The position numbers were made by a program, and so were the translations under genes. From an uncultured Lachnospira sp. (GTDB lineage: Bacteria > Bacillota > Clostridia > Lachnospirales > Lachnospiraceae): a DNA stretch of 8,131 bases. Location of the stretch: positions 1 through 8,131 of the forward strand of contig CAKRKK010000109.1 in the NCBI GenBank assembly GCA_934358235.1. Reading direction: 5' to 3'. Each line of letters opens with the position of its first letter. Positions within the stretch are counted from its first letter, which is position 1. The notes under the pieces were generated by a model. The model was not told the DNA's origin. It was given only the letters and a program-made list of their open reading frames with translations, and did not search any database. Shown here one piece after another: positions 1-6,199 of this stretch.

Positions 1-11
1 ATAATATCCAT
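1..11 (-). CDS. Start of a leftward gene cut by the window edge
   Basis: Only the first three codons and part of the fourth are visible (ATG at 11-9, reading Met-Asp-Ile), so no product can be named. The start is supported by context. An AAGGAG ribosome binding site on the minus strand at 19-24 sits 7 nt before the ATG, and a promoter with an extended -10 lies at 45-73. The implied leader is short, about 27 nt. It is read in the same direction as the membrane protein gene at 323-1996, but with its own promoter. Confidence 0.45.
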
Positions 12-44
12 TATCCTTCTCCTTATACTTTCAATTTAGTTATA

Positions 45-73
45 ATTATACCAACTTTCCGTAAATTTTACAA
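45..73 (-). promoter_or_regulatory. Sigma-A-type promoter with extended -10
   Basis: On the minus strand there is a perfect TATAAT -10 (45-50) preceded by TGG, giving the extended form TGnTATAAT (45-53). A 4-of-6 -35, TTGTAA (68-73), lies upstream with an exact 17-bp spacer. Transcription would begin near position 38, just ahead of the ribosome binding site at 19-24. This is one of the best-formed promoters in the window. Confidence 0.6.
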
Positions 74-322
74 CATTTTTTATCATAAAATACCAATTAA
101 ATACAGTTTTCTTATACTTATAATGCATAAAAATACACTAATATAATAGCTGTATGAAAAGCGGTATCTTATAACCATTAGGTACATATTCAGTATACTA
201 CATTACTATGTCGAAGTATGTCATATATTATCGCTATAATGCAATCTTAATACATGAGTCTTAATTATCTTCCTCAAAACTAATGCCTGCTGACTGCTTC
301 ATAATCATTAATAGTCTGGTAA
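74..322. other. Gene-free AT-rich intergenic stretch
   Basis: This lies between the end of the membrane protein gene and the promoter at 45-73. I see no convincing gene, RNA gene or GC-rich hairpin followed by a T-run on the minus strand, so how transcription of the upstream gene ends is unclear. A hexamer direct repeat TATGTC occurs at 207-212 and 217-222. A 15-codon minus-strand frame at 261-308 has no ribosome binding site. Confidence 0.5.
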
Positions 323-1996
323 TTATTTTGCTGCCGCATTAATTATTGCTGTAACTGTATTAACTTTATCTCCCTCTGTATATTCAAGGTCAATATTCAT
401 ACCAGCAGAATATCTTATAATATCAACAAGCTGTGCAACATCAGCATCATATATGCTGTTATTTCCTTCAAGCATAAAATACATGTGAGTATTACCATCA
501 ACCACAACCGGCATTATCTTTTCTATAATTCCCTGCTTATGCTTAGTTTCTTTCTCCTGTGGTACTGCATCAGCTAATATTCCATTATCTTTTAGAAGCT
601 GCACGTAATTCGACTCACATTGAAGCACAGAATCACCTATTGCAACATTCTGGTATTTTTCAATATTCAGCATTGCATAGCATTTGACAAGTCCGGCTCC
701 ATCCTTAAGTGCCATAAAATATGTTGGCTGCCCGCTTATATTGACAAGAAGTGGGAAGGTTGCCGTATAACCCAGATTCTGTACACGCCCCTTTGCTGAA
801 GCCATGGCTGAATATTCTTCCGCACCTGATACTTCATAATACCTGGTTTCCATAGTTCTCTGATTCATAAGCACAAAGCCTACGTTGGAATTATCCTGTC
901 CTACTGAGGTTATGCCGGTATACACCCACACATCATCCTCAAGTGCAATATAATTGTAACCATCTGTGGTCTTAAGGCAGTCCTTCTGGCTAAGTACACT
1001 ATTAATAAAGCCATGCTTTAAACTGCCATTATAGTCATACAGCTCTATAAGCAGCTCTGCTGAATATACCTTATCAACCCAGGTAGGAACCTCCTCAACT
1101 GCATAATCAGTCATTTCTCCGGTTATCGCATTACAAAGCACCACTCTTCCTACCGTCTGTCCTCCAAACAATCCGATATTATACTTCTTAACAGGGCATA
1201 CCCAGTAAGGTGTTCCATTATCATCTATTTCAAAATTAATATCATCGAAAATATATGTTGGATATGCGAATCTTAAATGTCTGTATATATATCTTGAAAA
1301 ATGATCAGACTTTGAATATTTTATTCCTTCTGTCAGTCTTACACATTCTGCCTCCTGCGTAGTCATGTCTATTCTTATATAAGCAGGAATTCCATTCTTA
1401 TGATTCGTAAACCACTTTATAAGATTACCATATCTTAGTGGTGTCACCCTTACAGGTTTTTCTTTATAGTTAATCTGTGAATACATATCATCTACCTCAT
1501 ACTGTGATACCATATCCACCATCGTACCCATTACACGCGTTCCTATTATAGAAGCGGAATCCTTATCCAGCAGAGGTATTCTGTCATAGGATATTTCCTT
1601 AATATCATCAGTAAAGTTTCTGTTCTCTACTGTAAGCAGCTTCTGATATTTACCCGCATTGACAATAGGCGATGAAAGCACATTACCCGTTATATATATA
1701 ATTATAAGAAGCAGGGTTACTGCGAATGCTGCCTTAAATACTACTGCACCTGTCTTATTATTAAAGTCAAAAAGTAAAGATTTGAAGGAGGCATGGTTTA
1801 CATATCTTCTTTCATCTTTCTGATGGTGCATAAACCATATTGCAGCAGTTATTACCGCCATCAGAAATATTATAAACTTCCAGAAGCCAACTGAATGCAC
1901 ATTAACCGCCGGAAGCTCTATATAATAATACAATGCAGCTATAACAAGCACCGCAATACACATAATTGTCTTAATAATACCAATTCCCTTTTTCAT
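323..1996 (-). CDS. Membrane-anchored protein of unknown function (557 aa)
   Basis: I do not recognise a named family with confidence. The sequence shows three hydrophobic segments near the N terminus, at about residues 8-25, 36-56 and 84-104, separated by short charged loops (HHQKDERR after the second). A soluble region of about 450 residues follows, rich in aromatic and beta-type sequence, with repeated 'VxLxNxxTxExxxY' style stretches: LCNAITGEMTDY near 287-298 and LMNQRTMETRYYEV near 376-389. These resemble the strands of PepSY-like or beta-propeller-like extracellular domains, but that is only an impression. With three segments, the large domain should be outside the cell if the N terminus is inside. 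The start has AAAGGG at 2004-2009, 7 nt before the ATG. The gene stands alone, divergent from the phospholipase gene. It has no lipobox and no obvious catalytic motif. Confidence 0.85.
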   Translation of the reverse strand: MKKGIGIIKTIMCIAVLVIAALYYYIELPAVNVHSVGFWKFIIFLMAVITAAIWFMHHQKDERRYVNHASFKSLLFDFNNKTGAVVFKAAFAVTLLLIIIYITGNVLSSPIVNAGKYQKLLTVENRNFTDDIKEISYDRIPLLDKDSASIIGTRVMGTMVDMVSQYEVDDMYSQINYKEKPVRVTPLRYGNLIKWFTNHKNGIPAYIRIDMTTQEAECVRLTEGIKYSKSDHFSRYIYRHLRFAYPTYIFDDINFEIDDNGTPYWVCPVKKYNIGLFGGQTVGRVVLCNAITGEMTDYAVEEVPTWVDKVYSAELLIELYDYNGSLKHGFINSVLSQKDCLKTTDGYNYIALEDDVWVYTGITSVGQDNSNVGFVLMNQRTMETRYYEVSGAEEYSAMASAKGRVQNLGYTATFPLLVNISGQPTYFMALKDGAGLVKCYAMLNIEKYQNVAIGDSVLQCESNYVQLLKDNGILADAVPQEKETKHKQGIIEKIMPVVVDGNTHMYFMLEGNNSIYDADVAQLVDIIRYSAGMNIDLEYTEGDKVNTVTAIINAAAK

Positions 1997-2033
1997 TTAC
2001 TTTCCCTTTCCTGACATGTTTCTTTTTCTATGT

Positions 2034-2067
2034 ATTATATACTGCCATATAATCATTGGATTGTCAA
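2034..2067 (-). promoter_or_regulatory. Possible leftward promoter for the membrane protein gene
   Basis: On the minus strand a perfect TTGACA (2062-2067) and a perfect TATAAT (2034-2039) are present, but 22 bp apart, which is too far for an ordinary sigma-A promoter. Weaker -10 candidates, such as AGTATA, lie at about 18 bp. Either a weak -10 is used or the promoter needs help from a regulator. It lies 38 bp upstream of the gene start at 1996. Confidence 0.35.
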
Positions 2068-2076
2068 ACTTTTATC

Positions 2077-2114
2077 ATTATTGGTGCATTATTGGTGCAA
2101 ATATTAGTGCAAAT
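2077..2114 (+). repeat. Three direct TTRGTGC boxes, probable operator
   Basis: ATTATTGGTGC occurs twice back to back (2077-2087 and 2088-2098). A third, diverged copy AATATTAGTGC (2100-2110) follows. The shared core GTGCA begins at 2084, 2095 and 2107, so the spacing is 11 and 12 bp, about one helical turn. The third copy overlaps the place of the -35 of the rightward promoter, and the first lies 10 bp from the leftward TTGACA. The position suggests binding by a regulator that controls one or both divergent genes. I cannot name the regulator. Confidence 0.55.
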
Positions 2115-2125
2115 CAAAACAATTA

Positions 2126-2134
2126 TGCTATAAT
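2126..2134 (+). promoter_or_regulatory. Extended -10 promoter of the phospholipase gene
   Basis: TGCTATAAT is a perfect extended -10 (TGnTATAAT). No good -35 is found 16-18 bp upstream; the region is occupied by the third TTRGTGC box. An extended -10 with a poor -35 overlapped by repeats fits an activator-dependent or repressor-controlled promoter. Transcription would start near 2141, giving a leader of about 114 nt. Confidence 0.55.
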
Positions 2135-2153
2135 GTACAAAATATAAGCCTTA

Positions 2154-2208
2154 TGTGAAAACAGGTTTTTCACACGCAGGATTTGTGTCTGTGCGTACCT
2201 TACACAAA
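2154..2208 (+). promoter_or_regulatory. Inverted repeats in the phospholipase leader
   Basis: The predicted leader holds a perfect 8-bp inverted repeat, TGTGAAAA (2154-2161) with TTTTCACA (2167-2174), loop 5 nt. A second, TTTGTGT (2182-2188) with ACACAAA (2202-2208), has a 13-nt loop. Neither is followed by a T-run, so they are not terminators as seen. They could be protein-binding sites or RNA structure in the leader. Confidence 0.4.
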
Positions 2209-2254
2209 CCCGTTATGCGAAAAAATGTGCGCAGAAATGAGGATTACTATATAT

Positions 2255-3109
2255 ATGAAAACTGGAATTGTATTTGAGGGTGGAGCTTTCAGGACTATAT
2301 TTTCGTGCGGAGTTATGGATGCACTTGTTGAAAACAATATTATGCCAGATTACATGATAGGCGTATCTGCCGGTGCAGCCTATGGAGTATCTATGGCTTC
2401 CAGACAGCCAGGACGTAATCTTGAAATACTTATGAAATACCGTAATGACAAACGTTATATTGGTGTTGGCAATATGCTTGATAATGAAAACAAGTCAATC
2501 TACGGACTTGAATTCTCTTATGAAACCATTCCAAACGAAATTAATCTTTTTGATTATGATGCTTTTAAAAAATATGATGGCGACTTTATGTGCGTTGTCA
2601 CTAATCTGCTGACAGGTGAAGCAGAATATATGAAATATACTGGTGATGACCGGACTAATACTGTTCTAAAGGCAACCTGTGCTCTTCCAATGCTGTTTCC
2701 ACCTATTATCATAAATAACATTCCTTATATGGATGGCGGCCTTACAGATTCCATTCCCTTTAAGAAAGCATTTGCAGACGGCTGTGACAGGGTGCTGGTT
2801 GTACTTACAAGAGAGGCTGGATATACAAAACATACCTCTGGTTCGACCAAAGCATTAGCCAGAAGCTATCAGCACAAATATCCTAAGTTATCTGAAGCTC
2901 TTTTATCCCGTGCCAAAGGATATAACGACAGCCTTAAGGAACTAAAGAAATATGAAGAGGATGGCAGGGTTATGATAATACAGCCAACTGTAAGCAAGGG
3001 CTTTTCACGGCTTGAGAAAGATAAAAATAAAATTCTATCTATGTATAATGACGGCTACAACAAAGGTTATGATAAGCTGTCAGACATTAGTGCTTTTTTT
3101 GACATGTAA
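2255..3109 (+). CDS. Patatin-like phospholipase family protein
   Basis: Predicted serine lipid acyl hydrolase, probably cytoplasmic since no signal peptide or membrane segment is seen. The 284 residues carry the family's landmarks in order: the oxyanion-hole stretch GGAFR (9-13), the nucleophile elbow GVSAG (36-40, Ser38) and the catalytic-dyad DGG (160-162, Asp160). The C-terminal third (SRLEKDKNKI, 251-260) looks like the tail of YjjU-type bacterial patatins. I chose the ATG at 2255 because conserved homology begins at once (MKTGIVFEGGAFR) and GAGG lies at 2239-2242, although the 12-nt spacing is a little long. In-frame starts upstream at 2183 (TTG), 2225 and 2237 would add a cysteine-rich tail with no family resemblance. 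The gene is alone on this strand, with its own promoter and terminator. The natural substrate is unknown. Confidence 0.9.
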   Translation: MKTGIVFEGGAFRTIFSCGVMDALVENNIMPDYMIGVSAGAAYGVSMASRQPGRNLEILMKYRNDKRYIGVGNMLDNENKSIYGLEFSYETIPNEINLFDYDAFKKYDGDFMCVVTNLLTGEAEYMKYTGDDRTNTVLKATCALPMLFPPIIINNIPYMDGGLTDSIPFKKAFADGCDRVLVVLTREAGYTKHTSGSTKALARSYQHKYPKLSEALLSRAKGYNDSLKELKKYEEDGRVMIIQPTVSKGFSRLEKDKNKILSMYNDGYNKGYDKLSDISAFFDM

Positions 3110-3161
3110 TTATAACAGGGGCAAAAGGTCTAAATCCACTTAAGCCCGCCTTATAATATAT

Positions 3162-3219
3162 AAAAAGACTGGAAATGTAATAGATACCCATAAATACCTG
3201 TTACCTCTCCAGTCTTTTT
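3162..3219. terminator. Bidirectional intrinsic terminator
   Basis: AAAAAGACTGG (3162-3172) pairs perfectly with CCAGTCTTTTT (3209-3219). Pairing continues inward with a few mismatches, including GTAATAG (3177-3183) against CTGTTAC (3198-3204), leaving a loop around 3187-3194. T-runs lie on both sides, so it can end the rightward phospholipase transcript and the leftward lipoprotein transcript, which converge here. Confidence 0.9.
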
Positions 3220-3228
3220 TATTAACTC

Positions 3229-3972
3229 CTATTGTACCTTTTCTATTCCTAAAAATGCGTCCTGACCTATGCTTTTAACACTCTCCGGAATCTTTATTTC
3301 CTTGATGCCGCTCTTAGCAAATGCACCATAGCCTATGCTTTCAAGTCCATCAGGAAGCTCCAGCTCTGTAAGGCTTTTACAGCCTGAGAATGCATATGTT
3401 CCTATATTCTTTACCGTAGCTGGAATGTGTACCTTGCTAACAGTTGTATTATTATAAAATACACCTGAGGCAATAGTAACAACACCGTCCTTTATATCAT
3501 ATTCTGTCCTTGAGGCATCTGCCTCATAAAGTACATTATTTATGATTATTTCCTTAGAGTCTGCAAACTGCGTAGTCTTCCAGGCTGTTTCTGTAAATGC
3601 ATTGGTCCCTATATCCATAATTGTCTCTGGTATTTCAATATCCTCCAGATTATAGCAGGACAAAAATGCATTGGAGCCTATGTACTCAACACCTGTATTT
3701 ATAACTACCTTTTTAACGATTGCATCGTCCCTGAAGGCACCATCTCCGATTACCGTAACCTTCTTACCATCAAGCTCTGATGGAACAACAAGTTCATATT
3801 CAGACCTTCCTTTATCTGTAAGCCCGGTAATTGTCAACGTTCCATCTGTGTTCTCAGAATACTTATATAAAGCTATTTCCTGATATTTCTTTCCACAGCC
3901 TGATACTATAAATGACATACTAAAAATCGTAACCCACGCCAACATAAGCATAGTCAGCTTTGACTTTTTCAT
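3229..3972 (-). CDS. BspA-type leucine-rich-repeat lipoprotein
   Basis: A predicted secreted lipoprotein of 247 residues. Residues 1-25 form a signal peptide (MKKSK, then a hydrophobic core) ending in the lipobox VSGC, with Cys26 as the lipidated residue. The rest is an LRR_5 (BspA-like) array. The motif IGxxAF or a variant recurs at about 75, 98, 121, 167, 190, 213 and 235, a period near 23 residues with one double-length step around 127-166 (ILxLY-like insert IIINNVLYEAD). Such proteins sit on the cell surface and in other bacteria take part in adhesion or binding, but the ligand here is unknown. The start at 3972 is chosen over an ATG at 3984 because GGAG (3979-3982) lies 6 nt before it. 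It is the last gene of the leftward block, 42 nt after the Nudix gene and 9 nt before the terminator stem. Confidence 0.88.
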   Translation of the reverse strand: MKKSKLTMLMLAWVTIFSMSFIVSGCGKKYQEIALYKYSENTDGTLTITGLTDKGRSEYELVVPSELDGKKVTVIGDGAFRDDAIVKKVVINTGVEYIGSNAFLSCYNLEDIEIPETIMDIGTNAFTETAWKTTQFADSKEIIINNVLYEADASRTEYDIKDGVVTIASGVFYNNTTVSKVHIPATVKNIGTYAFSGCKSLTELELPDGLESIGYGAFAKSGIKEIKIPESVKSIGQDAFLGIEKVQ

Positions 3973-3978
3973 ATTGTT

Positions 3979-3982
3979 CTCC
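3979..3982 (-). promoter_or_regulatory. Ribosome binding site that decides the lipoprotein start
   Basis: GGAG on the minus strand, 6 nt before the ATG at 3972. It overlaps the alternative upstream ATG at 3984-3982, which has only a weak AGG at 11 nt. The downstream start also gives a signal peptide beginning MKKSK, which is typical. Confidence 0.6.
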
Positions 3983-4002
3983 ATTCTCGTGCATACCTTA
4001 CC

Positions 4003-4027
4003 GTACTGCTGCTTTTAATTGCAGTAC
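4003..4027 (-). repeat. Inverted repeat across the Nudix stop codon
   Basis: GTACTGC (4003-4009) and GCAGTAC (4021-4027) are perfect inverted copies with an 11-nt loop that contains the Nudix stop codon (4015-4017). No T-run follows in the direction of transcription, so it is not an intrinsic terminator. As RNA it could act as a hairpin between the Nudix and lipoprotein genes, for example for processing or stability. Confidence 0.45.
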
Positions 4028-4581
4028 TTTGCCCACATATAACAGAATGCCTGTGTTCTTGCAGCGAATCTGTTATTTCTTAAAAGTCTGTTAACCTCTT
4101 CTTTGGTATACCACGCAGCCGATATTTCCTCCATAGTTGATGTGCTCTTTGCAAATGTTCCATCTGCTTTTCCTATAACAACCTGGTTTGTTTCATTAGA
4201 AAAGCCAATTGCACTATAGCTGTCATACAATGTGTCTTCTATACTCACCAATTCAAGACCTGTTTCCTCTTTAAGCTCTCTTGCTGCCGCAGCCTGTGCT
4301 GTTTCTCCTTCATCCAGAAGTCCCGCTGGGAAATTGTATACATAATCCCCTACTGCCATTCTGTACTCTTTATTAAGCAGCAGCTTATCACCTGCAATAT
4401 TCGTTGCAACTATAACAACTCCATCTGGTGCCTCATTCTGAAGCTCCTTTATCGATGTTATGTTCTTATTACGGCTGATCATTTCATACACCTTGGTTTT
4501 ATTGTCCTCTGTAGTATATGTAACATCATATCTGCTTATAAATCTGCCATCATGAACTTTTTTTATTCCATCATATCTCAT
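4015..4581 (-). CDS. Nudix hydrolase, ADP-ribose pyrophosphatase-like
   Basis: Predicted to split a nucleoside diphosphate linked to another group, with metal help, in the cytoplasm. The 188 residues contain a complete Nudix box at 87-109: Gly87, Glu93, Arg101-Glu102-Leu103, Glu105-Glu106 and Gly108-Leu109, with the exact GX5EX7REUXEEXGU spacing. The preceding stretch NFPAGLLDEGE and the N-terminal beta domain (about 1-55) resemble ADP-ribose pyrophosphatases (NudF type), and the length fits that group, so ADP-ribose is the likeliest substrate. The exact substrate cannot be read from the sequence. The ATG at 4581 follows the hydrogenase stop by 9 nt. Its AGG (4588-4590) directly follows that stop codon, so translation is probably coupled to the hydrogenase gene. 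Confidence 0.92.
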   Translation of the reverse strand: MRYDGIKKVHDGRFISRYDVTYTTEDNKTKVYEMISRNKNITSIKELQNEAPDGVVIVATNIAGDKLLLNKEYRMAVGDYVYNFPAGLLDEGETAQAAAARELKEETGLELVSIEDTLYDSYSAIGFSNETNQVVIGKADGTFAKSTSTMEEISAAWYTKEEVNRLLRNNRFAARTQAFCYMWAKYCN

Positions 4582-4590
4582 ATCTGACCT

Positions 4591-6063
4591 CTAAATCCTA
4601 TGCATAGAAAAACTCTCTGTATCATAGTTATTGATATTCTCATATACACCGCGTGTATCTGCCTCTGATAAAAGCTTATCCCTGTCTTTTGCAACAAGTG
4701 CTTCGTTTTTATTAGAGCGATGATGGCTAGGTCCGCCTACACAGCCACCTTCACATGCCATTCCTTCCACAAAGTCTGCCTGAAGCTTACCCATTTTTAA
4801 TAATGTAAGTGCTTTCTTACACTCTGTACCTCCTGAGCATTTTTCAATAGTATACTTTGTTGGATCCTCACCTAACTCCTTCATGCATTCAATAACTGCT
4901 GCTGTTACACCGCCGCCGTTTCCGAACCTTTTTCCATATACACTTGCCTGCTGGTTTGCATTAGCTTCTGGTTCAATCTTTACCTCTCTGGCTCTTAGCA
5001 TAGCTCTGAACTCACCTACTGTAAGAACATAATCGGCATTTCCTTCTATGGATTTATCTCTTCTTTCATCCTTTTTGGCAATACATGGTCCTATGAATAC
5101 TGTAACAATCTCTGGATTCTTTGCCTTTAACATTCTTGAAACTGCGCACATAGGTGATACTGTTGTTGATATATTATCAGTAAGCTCTGGAAAATGCTTC
5201 TTAATCATATTAACAAATGCAGGGCAGCATGAGGTTGTCATCTTCTTTCCAGCTTTATTAGCTTCAAGCCATTCCTTTGCTTCGGCTCCTGCTGTAAGAT
5301 CTCCACCAAGGGCAACCTCATACATATCCTCAAAGCCAATCTTTTTACAGGCTGTTCTTATACTGTCCATTGTAATATCTGCACCAAAGGAACCCTCTAT
5401 CGCTGGAGCAACCATGGCAACAACCTTCTTACCGGCTCTCATATCCTTTATAACTGAAACTATATCTGTCTTAGAACCAATCGCTCCAAATGGACAGGCA
5501 TGTATACACTGTCCGCATTTGATGCACTTGCTGTCATCAATCTCACAAATACCATTTTCATCCATTGTAATAGCACCAACCGGACATATTTTCTTACATG
5601 GCCTGATAAGGTCTGCTATGGCATTATATGGACAGGCTTTAGCACATTGTCCACATTCCTTACATTTATCAGGATCTATATATGCCCTGTCACGCCCCAT
5701 TGAAACTGCACCAAACTTACAAGCCTGCTGACAGGCCTTAGCCATACACTTTCTGCAGTTATCTGTAACTATATAATGCGACAGAGGACAGTCTGCACAG
5801 GCTGCTTCAATTACCTGCACTACATTATCCTCGCCTGTCTTTGGTGTTTCAGATGGACACTTTCCTTCGGCCAGCCTTATTCTTTGTCTTACTACTTCTC
5901 TTTCTTTATATACACAGCATCTGTACTTTGCCTGTGGTCCAGGTAACAGCTCATATGGAAGCTCTTCCTTCTTTTCCTCAAGCTGTCCTGCATATGCCAG
6001 CTTTGCAACCTGATATAATATTTCGTGCTTTATCTTTAATATATTTGCATCTGTTGATAACAT
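4591..6063 (-). CDS. Monomeric group B [FeFe]-hydrogenase
   Basis: Predicted cytoplasmic iron-only hydrogenase interconverting protons and H2, probably with ferredoxin as electron partner. In the 490 residues, the N-terminal half carries the RCCVYKER segment (48-55), CADC (89-92) and several Cys-rich cluster motifs: C103, C106, C111, C115; C134xxCxxCxxxCP to C144; C156 and C160; and C180xxCxxCxxxCP to C190. The H-cluster domain has TSCCPAF (277-283, Cys279 as proton-relay and Cys280 as cluster ligand by analogy), GPCIAKKDE (325-333, Cys327) and EGMACEGGC (433-441, Cys437 and Cys441). GPC in place of MPC, and GGPSHH in place of GGGQP, fit group B rather than classical group A enzymes. All four H-cluster cysteines are present. 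No maturase genes (hydEFG) are in the window. An in-frame ATG at 6141 would add 26 residues, but the promoter -10 lies inside that extension. Confidence 0.92.
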   Translation of the reverse strand: MLSTDANILKIKHEILYQVAKLAYAGQLEEKKEELPYELLPGPQAKYRCCVYKEREVVRQRIRLAEGKCPSETPKTGEDNVVQVIEAACADCPLSHYIVTDNCRKCMAKACQQACKFGAVSMGRDRAYIDPDKCKECGQCAKACPYNAIADLIRPCKKICPVGAITMDENGICEIDDSKCIKCGQCIHACPFGAIGSKTDIVSVIKDMRAGKKVVAMVAPAIEGSFGADITMDSIRTACKKIGFEDMYEVALGGDLTAGAEAKEWLEANKAGKKMTTSCCPAFVNMIKKHFPELTDNISTTVSPMCAVSRMLKAKNPEIVTVFIGPCIAKKDERRDKSIEGNADYVLTVGEFRAMLRAREVKIEPEANANQQASVYGKRFGNGGGVTAAVIECMKELGEDPTKYTIEKCSGGTECKKALTLLKMGKLQADFVEGMACEGGCVGGPSHHRSNKNEALVAKDRDKLLSEADTRGVYENINNYDTESFSMHRI

Positions 6064-6073
6064 CAATATAGTT

Positions 6074-6079
6074 CCTCCT
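6074..6079 (-). promoter_or_regulatory. Ribosome binding site that decides the hydrogenase start
   Basis: A perfect AGGAGG on the minus strand, 10 nt before the ATG at 6063. The protein then begins with a helix-like segment (ILKIKHEILYQVAKLAY) like other group B hydrogenases. This places the start at 6063 and not at 6141. Confidence 0.8.
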
Positions 6080-6131
6080 ATTGTACCTATTAAATAGTTA
6101 TACTCATCGTATAACCAGCGTTTTCGTACAT

Positions 6132-6160
6132 AGTATAACATATATATTGCCAGATTAAAG
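6132..6160 (-). promoter_or_regulatory. Probable promoter of the hydrogenase operon
   Basis: On the minus strand TGTTATACT (6132-6140) is an extended -10 (TGnTATAMT type; 5 of 6 to TATAAT). The -35 region 17 bp upstream (about 6155-6160, CTTTAA) is weak. Transcription would start near 6125, giving a leader of about 60 nt. The copper ATPase gene upstream has no clear terminator, so read-through is also possible. Confidence 0.45.
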
Positions 6161-6199
6161 CACTTTGTTTCACATTTTGTTAAATTTTTGTTTTATCAA

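Noticed and set aside
209..215. TGTCGAA, an exact match to the Spo0A box TGNCGAA
   Set aside because: A single 7-mer is expected by chance at this length, and it lies about 140 bp from the nearest promoter.
261..308. 15-codon minus-strand frame ending in FEEDN
   Set aside because: No ribosome binding site and too short to judge. It could be chance sequence just after the membrane protein gene.
2183..2254. Upstream extension of the phospholipase from a TTG
   Set aside because: The added residues are Cys-rich and unlike the family, which starts right at MKTGIVFEGGAFR. The TTG has no properly spaced ribosome binding site.
3671..3883. Rightward 70-codon frame opposite the LRR lipoprotein
   Set aside because: Antisense to the repeat array, with no independent support.
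5048..5731. Rightward 227-codon open frame opposite the hydrogenase gene
   Set aside because: It lies wholly antisense to conserved cysteine motifs of the hydrogenase, and its product has no domain-like features and no good ribosome binding site. It is a shadow of the real gene.
6064..6141. 26-residue N-terminal extension of the hydrogenase
   Set aside because: AGGAGG sits 10 nt before the ATG at 6063, and the extended -10 promoter falls inside the extension.
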